Below are positions 17,032 to 24,887 of a stretch of 42,377 nt of DNA, one piece after another; within the stretch, counting starts at the first letter, position 1; every line of letters starts with the position of its first letter. Both the position numbers and the translations under genes were made by a program. The notes beneath the pieces are model-generated. The model was not told the origin of the DNA. It ran no database searches and saw only the letters and a program-made list of their open reading frames with translations. Location: assembly GCA_030524675.1 (NCBI GenBank), contig JAUNGE010000028.1, positions 1 to 42,377 on the forward strand, given 5' to 3'. Source of the DNA: a bacterium. GTDB taxonomy: Bacteria > Bacillota > Clostridia > Lachnospirales > Lachnospiraceae.

Positions 17032-17084
17032 AAGGATACTGCATTGCAGAAGAATCGAAACTCTGCAGTGCAGTATCCTTGTTT
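17032..17084 (+). terminator. Strong terminator after the activase gene
   Basis: AAGGATACTGCA.TGCAG and CTGCA.TGCAGTATCCTT form a long stem around an AGAATCGAAACT-type loop, followed by TTGTTT. It begins a few bases after the stop codon. Confidence 0.88.
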
Positions 17085-17205
17085 GCTATGAAAGGGTTTC
17101 CAAGCGCCAGTGGCACTTATCTAGCAATGACTAGAGCGAAGAACGCGAATACATGAAGCAATGGACTCTCATACATGGTGGTGCCTGCATCAACGGCATG
17201 TCCGT

Positions 17206-17997
17206 TTACAGAGAAGACAGGGGTATCTGTATTTCACTGTGCCTGCTGCTAAAATGGAATTTGTCCAATATCATATTGGAAATTATAGCTATGGACAAGT
17301 CACGCTTGGAGAAGTGTTCTTCCAATACCTGTTGGATATTGGTCTGAGGTGACAGGTCAATTTGCAGGCAGGAGAAGGATGCCTCCGGAATATGGAGGAT
17401 GTTTGCATTGGATTTTGATGGATGCAAAATGCGCAGGTAAAAAGAGCATGATACAGGGTTGGTTTCACAGTGAATCAGGAGGCCGGCTGGGAATACAGGA
17501 GTCAAATTTTGTTTTTGTGCGTCGCGAAACAGGTCCATGACTGTCTGTTCTTTCTGCAGGATATCATTCCAGTTCCCTTGAAATGGCGTTTCGATAAAAT
17601 AGCGCTCCTCAATCTGACGGGTATAGATGCCTGTCTCATTGCAGTATTTGGAATTTTGCTCCATGCTGTTTAGGTTGAATTCGGTGATTTCCAGACCAGA
17701 CTGCATATCCAAAATACGTTCCTGCAGGATTTGTTTTCCCTTCTGCAGGAGTCCTTTTTCATCAAATTTTCCGTGTTCATCAATATAGTTTTTCAGTTCT
17801 TTCAGTGGAATACCGAGTTTCAGGCAGAGAAGAATCATGTCCAGCTGTCCCAGCTGTTCAGGCAGATAATAGCGATATTTGGTCTGCGGGTCTATCCATG
17901 CAGGAATTAATATGTTCTGTTTTTCATAATAGCGAATGGAATTGAGATTCACATTCCTCAGTTTGGCAAATTCACTGATTGTTAGATATTGTTTCAT
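17206..17997 (-). CDS. MerR-family regulator divergent from a MATE exporter
   Basis: This 263-residue protein has an N-terminal MerR winged HTH (about 1-70; LTISEFAKLRNVNLNSIRYYEKQNIL), a coiled coil (about 78-115) and a C-terminal effector region of about 140 residues resembling GyrI-like drug-binding domains. This architecture is that of BmrR/TipA-like multidrug sensors. The promoter of the divergent exporter has the 19-bp spacer that MerR proteins act on. Inferred role: ligand-dependent activation of the MATE gene. The ligand is unknown. Confidence 0.9.
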   Translation of the reverse strand: MKQYLTISEFAKLRNVNLNSIRYYEKQNILIPAWIDPQTKYRYYLPEQLGQLDMILLCLKLGIPLKELKNYIDEHGKFDEKGLLQKGKQILQERILDMQSGLEITEFNLNSMEQNSKYCNETGIYTRQIEERYFIETPFQGNWNDILQKEQTVMDLFRDAQKQNLTPVFPAGLLIHCETNPVSCSFYLRILHPSKSNANILHIPEASFSCLQIDLSPQTNIQQVLEEHFSKRDLSIAIISNMILDKFHFSSRHSEIQIPLSSL

Positions 17998-18014
17998 TTT
18001 TTTCCTCCAGGTGC

Positions 18015-18045
18015 TTGACTCTATTATTCTAATAGAGTTTAAGAT
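18015..18045 (+). promoter_or_regulatory. MerR-type promoter with 19-bp spacer and dyad operator
   Basis: TTGACT (18015-18020) and TAAGAT (18040-18045) are 19 bases apart, the overlong spacing characteristic of MerR-activated promoters. ACTCTATT and AATAGAGT form a perfect 8-bp dyad around ATTCT within the spacer. It points to the MATE gene at 18094. Confidence 0.8.
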
Positions 18046-18093
18046 ATTTGTAAACCCCCTGATTAGGGTCTATAAAGAAAAAGGAGGTCTATT

Positions 18094-19458
18094 ATGACAG
18101 AAAAAAATGAAATTGAAATAAGTAACCCGCTGGGAACGGAAAAAATAGGAAAACTGATTTTCTCTTTCGGCGTTCCCAGCGTCATTTCACAGGTAGTCAA
18201 CGCACTTTACAATATTGTTGACCAGATTTTTATCGGGCAGGGAGTCGGGTATCTCGGCAATGGCGCCACCAGTGTTATCATGCCTATTACTGTTTTGGTG
18301 ATGGCGCTGGCATTGCTTATGGACCAGGGTGCTGCCTCCTATTTAAGTCTGAAACTTGGAGAAGGAGATAAGAAGTCGGCAGCCAAAGGCGTTGGAAATG
18401 CGATTACAATACTGTTTCTCATTGGCATCGTCCTGACTGTTCTGTTTAATATTTTTCTGGAACCTTTGTGCCTGCTGTTTGGAGCAACACCGGACAACAT
18501 GCCGTATGCTTTAGAGTATGGAAGAATTATCTGCTGCGGTGTGCTGTTCTTTACGCTGGATTCTGGTATGTCGGGACTCATCCGTGCGGACGGCAGCCCA
18601 AAATACAGCATGGTAGGACTTTTAGTCGGATGTATTACAAATATCATTCTTGACCCTATTTTTATCTTCGTGTTTCACTGGGGCGTAAAAGGCGCAGCGC
18701 TGGCAACTGTTATTGGACAGATTTTAAATGCCATTGTCTGTGTTTCCTACATTGGCAAATTCAAGAGTGTAAAGTTGGATGCGTCCTGTTTTGCATTGGA
18801 CGGGAGAATGTTGTTAAGAATATGCAGCATGGGTACCTCCAGCTTTATCACGCAGATTTCTATCGTAATCGTGATGGCCGTTTCCAACAATGTGCTGGTA
18901 CATTATGGAAGTCAATCTATATATGGTGCGGATATTCCGCTGACAACGCTTGGAATTGTCATGAAGGTAAATATGATTGTAACTGCATTTGTGATGGGAC
19001 TGTCCACTGGTGTACAGCCGATTTTTGGTTATAACTATGGCAGCAACCAGCGGGAACGTGTGAAGCAGACATTTCGCATTGTCCTGACAGTTTCTACTAT
19101 ATTTTTGATTTTTGCATTTTTAATTTTCCAGTTTACACCGATGAGTATTGTGCGGCTGTTTGGTTCAGAGTCTGATCTGTACAATGAATTTGCGGTGAAA
19201 TGCTTTAGAATTTATCTTTTAGTGATACCGCTCAATGGGCTGCAGATGGTGACACGTATTCTGTTTCAGTCGATTGGAAAGGCAATGCAAGCAACCGTAC
19301 TGTCTCTGGCAAGACAGATTGTATTTCTTGTCATCCCGACAATCCTGCTGCCGATGGTAATGGGAGTAGAAGGAGCATTGTGGGCGAGTCCTCTGGCAGA
19401 GATACTGGCCTTTCTCATGGCTCTGGTTATGTTGAAGAAGTATTGGAAAACAATTTGA
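18094..19458 (+). CDS. MATE-family multidrug/Na+ antiporter
   Basis: This 454-residue membrane protein has about twelve hydrophobic segments in two related halves. The first-helix region GKLIFSFGVPSVISQVVNALYNIVDQIFIGQ and the later QPIFGYNYG are typical MATE blocks. It should export cationic or drug-like compounds using an ion gradient. AAAGGAGG lies 6 bases before ATG. It is divergent from, and very probably activated by, the MerR protein. It resembles the DinF/MepA branch in length; the substrate is unknown. Confidence 0.93.
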   Translation: MTEKNEIEISNPLGTEKIGKLIFSFGVPSVISQVVNALYNIVDQIFIGQGVGYLGNGATSVIMPITVLVMALALLMDQGAASYLSLKLGEGDKKSAAKGVGNAITILFLIGIVLTVLFNIFLEPLCLLFGATPDNMPYALEYGRIICCGVLFFTLDSGMSGLIRADGSPKYSMVGLLVGCITNIILDPIFIFVFHWGVKGAALATVIGQILNAIVCVSYIGKFKSVKLDASCFALDGRMLLRICSMGTSSFITQISIVIVMAVSNNVLVHYGSQSIYGADIPLTTLGIVMKVNMIVTAFVMGLSTGVQPIFGYNYGSNQRERVKQTFRIVLTVSTIFLIFAFLIFQFTPMSIVRLFGSESDLYNEFAVKCFRIYLLVIPLNGLQMVTRILFQSIGKAMQATVLSLARQIVFLVIPTILLPMVMGVEGALWASPLAEILAFLMALVMLKKYWKTI

Positions 19459-19517
19459 TGATACCTGCATCATCTGAATTTATAAACAGACTATAAAAAA
19501 ATAAACAATTTATAAAA

Positions 19518-19544
19518 TTAGCACTCGACTATTGACAGTGCTAA
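19518..19544. promoter_or_regulatory. CIRCE operator (HrcA binding site)
   Basis: TTAGCACTC, nine bases, CAGTGCTAA. This is the CIRCE consensus with one changed base in the right arm (C for G). It overlaps the -35 region of the hsp20 promoter, so HrcA repression of hsp20 is expected. Confidence 0.9.
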
Positions 19545-19560
19545 CAATATGTGTTATATT
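19532..19560 (+). promoter_or_regulatory. Sigma-A promoter of hsp20
   Basis: TTGACA (19532-19537) and TATATT (19555-19560) have a 17-base spacer. The -35 lies inside the CIRCE element. The transcript would have a leader of about 135 bases. Confidence 0.8.
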
Positions 19561-19700
19561 ACAACTAGAACAAAGGTAAAGGAAACAAAAAGGATAAAAA
19601 ACCTGGGAATTTCCCCACATCCTCAGTTTGAACACAAAGAAGCGGATTTTTAACATCCGTTTTACTAAATGATATATTTAGAGTAAAGGAGAGATGATTT

Positions 19701-20132
19701 ATGTTAATGCCAAGTATTTTAAGAGAAAATTTATTAGATGACTTTTTTGGATATCCATTCCGTGGATATAATTATGAGGTACATGTAAACGAGATGATGA
19801 AGACAGATGTCAAGGAGACAGAGCAGGGCTATGAAGTGACGATGAATCTTCCTGGAGTGAAGAAAGAGGATGTAAAGGCAGAGCTGAAAGAAGGCTATCT
19901 GACAATCTCCGCTACTTCAAAATCTGACAATGACGAGCAGGACCAGAACGGCAAATATATCCGCCGCGAGCGCTTTATGGGTTCTTGCAGCAGAAGTTTC
20001 TATGTAGGAAATGAGATTACACAGGAAGACATTAAGGCGAAGTTTGAAGATGGAACATTGAAACTCACTATCCCGAAGAAAGATACAAAACCGGCTGTGG
20101 AGGATAAGAAGTACATCGCGATTGAAGGATAA
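19701..20132 (+). CDS. hsp20: Hsp20/alpha-crystallin small heat shock protein
   Basis: This 143-residue ATP-independent chaperone binds unfolding proteins. The alpha-crystallin domain covers about 32-130: KTDVKETEQGYEVTMNLPGVKKEDVKAEL, RERFMGSCSRSFYVG and FEDGTLKLTIPKK. Length is usual for bacterial Hsp20. AAAGGAGA precedes ATG. Control by the upstream CIRCE/HrcA site is expected. Confidence 0.96.
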   Translation: MLMPSILRENLLDDFFGYPFRGYNYEVHVNEMMKTDVKETEQGYEVTMNLPGVKKEDVKAELKEGYLTISATSKSDNDEQDQNGKYIRRERFMGSCSRSFYVGNEITQEDIKAKFEDGTLKLTIPKKDTKPAVEDKKYIAIEG

Positions 20133-20154
20133 CAGAGAAAGGATGGGGATGAAA

Positions 20155-20277
20155 ATGGGTGATAAAAATCCAAAGCATCCGCCTAAAAAGAAAAAAGAAG
20201 TGCCGAAGGTAAATGTGGCTGACCATACAGCAGCTGCTGAGGCACAGACTGGTAAAAAGAAAAAACATGTGTATTAA
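20155..20277 (+). CDS. 40-residue Lys-rich basic protein downstream of hsp20
   Basis: The product has a KNPKHPPKKKK motif near the N-terminus and ends KKKKHVY, with an Ala-rich centre. In-frame ATGs at 20143 and 20149 are alternatives; 20155 has GGGG at suitable spacing. It begins 22 bases after hsp20 and ends 9 bases before a terminator, so it is cotranscribed with hsp20 and thus likely heat-inducible. I believe similar small proteins occur in other Lachnospiraceae, but cannot name a function. Confidence 0.65.
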   Translation: MGDKNPKHPPKKKKEVPKVNVADHTAAAEAQTGKKKKHVY

Positions 20278-20286
20278 ATAACAGAC

Positions 20287-20336
20287 AGGGCTTTCGCATC
20301 GGTTGTTTCACTTCGGTGCGTAGCCCTTATTTTATT
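20287..20336 (+). terminator. Terminator of the hsp20 operon
   Basis: AGGGCT..CGCATCG and CGGTGCG.AGCCCT pair, followed by TATTTTATTT. Confidence 0.85.
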
Positions 20337-20399
20337 TAAATGCGATGATGTGGCAGTCAAACATGGAAAAGATTCAGGAGGAAATTGCTGCGATAAAAC

Positions 20400-20475
20400 A
20401 CAGCCCCTTCTTTTTTTCCTCATGTCGAAATATGGCATGGCGGGAAAGCAAAGAGGGGCTGTATTATTTTATTGT
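20400..20475. terminator. Second stem-loop with T-rich tail, possibly bidirectional
   Basis: ACAGCCCCT and AGGGGCTGT form the base of a long imperfect stem, with an A/T-rich extension (CTTTTTTTCC against GGGAAAGCAAAG) and TATTATTTTATT after it. It can terminate the leftward DUF4397-like gene and act as a back-up for the hsp20 operon. Confidence 0.65.
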
Positions 20476-20555
20476 TTTATTGCTTAAAATTTAGATAGCA
20501 GAAAAAATACAGACAGTAAACGAAGCTACATGGAAATGAAACACATCTATATGGT

Positions 20556-21590
20556 TTAATAAATCAGGTCACTTTCCAGAGGCAGAATTTTTAAGGAAGG
20601 GGACTGGTAAGCAAGACCAATGATATATAAGGTGTAAGTCACACCGTTCATAACCGTGAGTGCAGAGGTATCCATAATCGCTATGCGGGTATTGTTACAT
20701 TCTACATAGTCTGTTGTCATGGTAATCAGATTATCGTTTGTGCAGGGCAGTGATTCGGAAACGGAAGCACGGTAGGTTCCCTGGCTTATCAGACGGTATC
20801 CAGTGTAGGAAAACTGGTTGACGCTCTGGAATACACGCCCATATCCGGACAAGAAAATATCCACAGAACCGCTGTTGGGTGACAGATTCACTGCGCGCAG
20901 GCAGCCGTAATTGGTACGGTTGCAGGGCATATCTGTCAGCATATACAAAGAAATGCCGGAAGTATTTTCACCAATGGAGATAGTATAGGCAGTCCGGCTG
21001 GCAAAGGAGAAGGAGCCGCGGTACAGCACAGCGCCGGTTCTGGAGTTGGTGACAGTGATAAGTATGCGCTGATTTGCTGTGTCCAGATAATAAGGGGTGG
21101 AACTGCCAAACTGCAGGTTGTTTATGACGGTGCGGTTCCCCAGGCGGATATTGACGGCCGGCTGATTGGGAGCTGCGTGAAGAAAACGGATGTTGGCAGT
21201 CCGGTCAGTGGACATACTGGGGAAGATTGGCTGCCCAGGAACAATAATCACCGAGGGGATGCCAGAACTGCTGCTGCCGGAAGAAGGAGGTCCCCAGGAA
21301 GGCGTCTCCGGAGAGATGGGAGCGAAACCAGGGTCTGTGTCATTGCCGGAAGAAGGAGGTCCCCAGGAAGGTGTCTCTGGAGAGATGGGAGCGAAACCAG
21401 GGTCCGTGTCATTGCCAGAAGAAGGAGGTCCCCAGGAAGGCGTCTCTGGAGAGATGGGGGCAAAACCAGGAGAATTGTCTGCCTGTGATTCTTCAGAAGT
21501 GATTTCGAGAGCGGAAACTCTGGTATCATATACGGAATCAGGCAGAGAATGATTTGGCTTTTTTGGGTGGATATTTGGATTGATATTCAT
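20556..21590 (-). CDS. DUF4397-like protein with triplicated Pro-rich repeat
   Basis: This is a 344-residue protein. Residues 41-104 consist of three copies (the last partial) of a 23-residue unit beginning PGFAPISPETPSWGPP and joined by SSGNDTD. A Ser-rich linker follows, then a region (about 130-255) with TANIRFLHAAPNQPAVNIRL and later VDIFLSGYGRVFQSV, which fits the DUF4397 beta-rich domain. No signal peptide or anchor is visible, although DUF4397 proteins are commonly surface or spore-coat associated. A good site, GAGAGGATATGCT, precedes ATG. The repeats suggest a flexible spacer of variable length. Function unknown. Confidence 0.8.
   Translation of the reverse strand: MNINPNIHPKKPNHSLPDSVYDTRVSALEITSEESQADNSPGFAPISPETPSWGPPSSGNDTDPGFAPISPETPSWGPPSSGNDTDPGFAPISPETPSWGPPSSGSSSSGIPSVIIVPGQPIFPSMSTDRTANIRFLHAAPNQPAVNIRLGNRTVINNLQFGSSTPYYLDTANQRILITVTNSRTGAVLYRGSFSFASRTAYTISIGENTSGISLYMLTDMPCNRTNYGCLRAVNLSPNSGSVDIFLSGYGRVFQSVNQFSYTGYRLISQGTYRASVSESLPCTNDNLITMTTDYVECNNTRIAIMDTSALTVMNGVTYTLYIIGLAYQSPSLKILPLESDLIY
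21279..21470 (-). repeat. 69-bp tandem repeats inside the DUF4397-like gene
   Basis: Three almost identical units of 69 bp encode 23 residues each, the last being cut to 18. Bases differ between copies at only a few positions (for example GGCGTCTCCGG, GGTGTCTCTGG, GGCGTCTCTGG), so the array is recent or homogenised and could change copy number by slippage. Confidence 0.9.
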
Positions 21591-21822
21591 AGCATATCCT
21601 CTCTATCATTATTGCAGATGCAAACGTTATGGTATAGTATATGTCACAGATTGTTCGCTGTGTGAGAACCTTGAGATAATTTTTTTGAAAAACAAAGCTT
21701 TTTTCAATAAGTGGTTTTTGCTGTCTTTTTTCTTATGCGATTTTGTGCTAGAATGATAGCGATAAAAAAGCAGCAGAAAAGATAGAGAAGAGGCAGCACA
21801 GAAAGGAAGGAATAAGAAAAAA

Positions 21823-22956
21823 ATGAAAGTCATATTACAGAATCTGACAAAAAAATTCCCTGGCCGCGACAGAAAAAAGCAGGAAGATGTCATTGCAGTC
21901 AATGATTTTACCTTTGAGATACCAGATGGAAAACTGATTGGTCTGTTAGGACCTTCCGGATGCGGCAAGAGCACGACGCTGAATCTGATCAGCGGTCTGT
22001 TAAAGCCTACCAGCGGCAGGATATTCTTTGGGGAGGATGACGTGACGGACCTGCCGCCGGAGAACAGGGGTATCGGCCTGGTATTTCAGAACTATGCGCT
22101 GTACCCGCACCTGACCGTGAGGCAGAACATTCTGTTCCCCTTACAGAATCTGAAAGGAAAGGATAAATTATCCAAGGCACAGATGGCAGAAAAAGTGCAG
22201 GAGGCTGCCAGGCTGGTTCAGATTGATGAGCTGATGGACAGAAAACCTGGGGAACTGTCCGGCGGGCAGCAGCAGCGAGTGGCGATTGCCCGTGCTCTGG
22301 TGAAAATGCCAAGAGTGCTGCTTCTGGACGAGCCGCTTTCCAACCTGGACGCCCGCCTGCGCCTGCAGACAAGGGAGGAAATCCGCAGGATTCAGAGAGA
22401 GACCCAGATTACTACCATTTTTGTCACACATGACCAGGAGGAGGCCATGAGTATTTCAGACATGATTGTCGTGATGAAGGCAGGCGTTGTCCAGCAGATT
22501 GGAAAACCGCAGGATGTCTATGATGGTCCAGCCAATCTGTTTGTGGCAAAGTTTCTCGGGACTCCGCCGATCAATGTGTTTGATGGCACAGTCAGGGACA
22601 ACACACTGTACATTGGAAACGATGCGGTATTACATATCCGCGGCGTTGCTGACCAGAATGTATATGTGGGAATTCGTCCAGAAGGGTTTGTTCTGCAGGA
22701 ACACGGACCTTTTGGCTGCAGCCTGCGTACCGTGGAGGTCATGGGGCGTGACAGCAGTGTGGTCTGCACCAACCAGGCTTCCTTGAACCCTGTGATTCGG
22801 GCCATCATCAGCGCCGACAACAAAGTAGATTTGGGACAGAAACTGGTGAGGTTTTCCTTAAAACCTGCAAAAGTATTTCTTTTCCATAAGGAGACGGAGG
22901 AGAGAATAGACTTTACGGCGGATGCTATGACAGCCAAAGAGGGAGAGAGCCTATGA
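21823..22956 (+). CDS. ABC sugar importer ATPase (UgpC/MsmX type)
   Basis: This 377-residue ATPase has the nucleotide-binding domain at about 1-240: Walker [12 protein letters not shown] loop [12 protein letters not shown], signature [15 protein letters not shown], Walker [13 protein letters not shown] loop VTHDQEEA. The C-terminal part (about 245-360) is the TOBE/regulatory domain of the CUT1 carbohydrate transporters. It is the first gene of a complete importer with ATGA coupling to the first permease. Many Firmicutes share one MsmX among several importers; here the importer has its own ATPase. Confidence 0.93.
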   Translation: MKVILQNLTKKFPGRDRKKQEDVIAVNDFTFEIPDGKLIGLLGPSGCGKSTTLNLISGLLKPTSGRIFFGEDDVTDLPPENRGIGLVFQNYALYPHLTVRQNILFPLQNLKGKDKLSKAQMAEKVQEAARLVQIDELMDRKPGELSGGQQQRVAIARALVKMPRVLLLDEPLSNLDARLRLQTREEIRRIQRETQITTIFVTHDQEEAMSISDMIVVMKAGVVQQIGKPQDVYDGPANLFVAKFLGTPPINVFDGTVRDNTLYIGNDAVLHIRGVADQNVYVGIRPEGFVLQEHGPFGCSLRTVEVMGRDSSVVCTNQASLNPVIRAIISADNKVDLGQKLVRFSLKPAKVFLFHKETEERIDFTADAMTAKEGESL

Positions 22957-23960
22957 AGCAGGATGAAAGGAAGCAGAAGGGAATGAAACCAGATGAAATC
23001 AATCAGGATGTGAGAATGAGAGACGAAATTAGGCAGGATACAGTAAAACAGGATACAAGAAAGAAAATAAGGAACTACAGCGAGTTGAAAGGCTGGCTCT
23101 ATTTGCTGCCAGCCATGCTGTTTCTGGGAGTTTTTATGGTCTATCCGCTGATTGACGTGTTTATCTATTCTTTTGAGGAGGGCTACAACTCAGCCTCTCA
23201 GACCTATTTCGGTGTAGGACTCTATAATTATTCCTATGTGCTGCACGACCCATATTTTCTGCAAGCACTGAAAAATACATTTCTGCTGGTAATTATCACA
23301 GTGCCGCTCTCCACGGGGATTGCGCTGCTGATTTCTGTGGGACTGAGCTCGATAAAACCGCTGCGAAACCTGTTTCAGACTATCTTTTTCCTGCCATATG
23401 TGACAAACACGCTGGCGGTGGGCCTGGTGTTTATGATTCTGTTCAAAAAGACAGCATACTCGGATGGCTTGGTAAATCTTCTGATTACCTGGTTTGGAGG
23501 AGAGAGTGTTGATTTTATTGATGGGCCGTACTGGGCAAAAATGTTTGTACTGTGTTTCTACACAATCTGGGTGGTGCTGCCCTTTAAAATCCTGATTCTC
23601 ACAAGCGCGCTTTCCTCTGTGAAACAGGATTATTACAATGCGGCCAGAGTGGATGGGACATCAAAGCTTCGCACATTTCTGCGCATCACACTGCCGATGA
23701 TTTCACCGATGCTGTTTTATCTGATTATCACCGGATTTATCGGTGCATTCAAGGCGTACAGCGATGCCGTTGCATTGTTTGGCACCAACCTGAATGCAGC
23801 CGAGATGAACACCATTGTCGGATATGTGTATGATATGCTGTACGGCGACAGCGGCGGCTATCCGTCGTATGCATCCGCGGCGGCGATTATCCTGTTTGCC
23901 GTTGTGCTCACAATCACATGCATCAATCTGCTGATAAGCAAGAAAAATGTTCATTACTAG
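22953..23960 (+). CDS. ABC sugar importer permease (MalF/UgpA type)
   Basis: This 335-residue membrane protein has six hydrophobic segments and the EAA loop YYNAARVDGTSKLRTFLRITLP that docks with the ATPase. A charged N-terminal extension of about 45 residues contains imperfect repeats of a (K/R)QDE(R/I)-like pattern and is unusual. The first Met overlaps the ATPase stop by ATGA. It forms the transmembrane pore with the following permease. Confidence 0.92.
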   Translation: MKQDERKQKGMKPDEINQDVRMRDEIRQDTVKQDTRKKIRNYSELKGWLYLLPAMLFLGVFMVYPLIDVFIYSFEEGYNSASQTYFGVGLYNYSYVLHDPYFLQALKNTFLLVIITVPLSTGIALLISVGLSSIKPLRNLFQTIFFLPYVTNTLAVGLVFMILFKKTAYSDGLVNLLITWFGGESVDFIDGPYWAKMFVLCFYTIWVVLPFKILILTSALSSVKQDYYNAARVDGTSKLRTFLRITLPMISPMLFYLIITGFIGAFKAYSDAVALFGTNLNAAEMNTIVGYVYDMLYGDSGGYPSYASAAAIILFAVVLTITCINLLISKKNVHY

Positions 23961-23975
23961 AAAGGGGTGGATGGA

Positions 23976-24887
23976 ATGGAACATGATAAGAAAACAGAGA
24001 ATGAGAGAATCGATTATGAGAAAATTGATTATGAGAAAATCGAAAAGAGAGCAAAAGTCCGAAAGACCATTCTGCATGTAATTACGTACACACTCCTGGT
24101 TTTTTGGGCGGTGATTGTGCTGTTCCCCTTTTATTGGATGATTCTGACGTCCGTGAAAAGCTACAGTGCGTACAATTCCGAGTATATTCCAAAGTTTTTT
24201 GTGACATCACCCACCCTGCAGAACTACGTGGATGCGTTTACAGCAGTGCCGCTTGGGACGTATTTTCTGAATACGGTTATTTTTACTGCCATCACCACAG
24301 CTGTCATGCTGGTTGTGATTACGCTGGCGGCCTTTGCTTTTGCAAGGCTGGAGTTTCGAGGAAAGAACATCGCATTTGTTCTGTTTTTGTCGCTGATGAT
24401 GATTCCAACAGAATTGGTGGTTATCACCAATTTCACCACCATCACAAACCTGAATCTGCGAAACAGTTTTCCAGGATTGATTCTGCCGTCTGTCACATCC
24501 GTATTTTACATTTATCTGCTGAAGGAAAATTTTGAGCAGGTGCCGGACAGTCTGTACTATGCGGCGAAAGTGGATGGCACATCGGATTTGAAGTATCTGC
24601 TGAGAGTGCTGGTGCCCCTGTCAAAACCCACCCTCACGACGATAACCATACTGAAAATTATTGAGTGCTGGAATTCGTATGTGTGGCCGCGCCTGATTAC
24701 CGACGACCCAAACTATTATCTGGTCTCAAACGGAATCCAGGAGATTCGTGAAAATGGGTTTGGGCGCGAGAACATTCCTGCAATGATGGCAGCCGTCGTG
24801 GTGATATCGCTTCCTTTGATTGTTCTGTTCCTGGCATTTCGCAAGGAAGTCATGGCAGGCGTGTCAAGAGGAGGGACGAAGGGATGA
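23976..24887 (+). CDS. ABC sugar importer permease (MalG/UgpE type)
   Basis: This 303-residue protein has six hydrophobic segments and the EAA loop YYAAKVDGTSDLKYLLRVLVPLSKP. Near the N-terminus IDYEKIDYEKIEK is a short direct repeat. ATG 23976 was chosen because AAAGGGGTGG lies just upstream; GTG 23967 is the alternative. It overlaps the binding protein gene by ATGA. Confidence 0.92.
   Translation: MEHDKKTENERIDYEKIDYEKIEKRAKVRKTILHVITYTLLVFWAVIVLFPFYWMILTSVKSYSAYNSEYIPKFFVTSPTLQNYVDAFTAVPLGTYFLNTVIFTAITTAVMLVVITLAAFAFARLEFRGKNIAFVLFLSLMMIPTELVVITNFTTITNLNLRNSFPGLILPSVTSVFYIYLLKENFEQVPDSLYYAAKVDGTSDLKYLLRVLVPLSKPTLTTITILKIIECWNSYVWPRLITDDPNYYLVSNGIQEIRENGFGRENIPAMMAAVVVISLPLIVLFLAFRKEVMAGVSRGGTKG

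Noticed and set aside
20347-20491. Open frame of 49 codons beginning with two ATGs, containing MEKIQEEIAAIK.
   Set aside because: It runs through the long stem-loop at 20400-20475 and has no ribosome site; the second half reads like the stem sequence. Treated as non-coding.
21721-21754. Promoter for the ABC importer with TAGAAT at 21749.
   Set aside because: The matching -35 position is only a T run, so the call is too weak to list as a feature.
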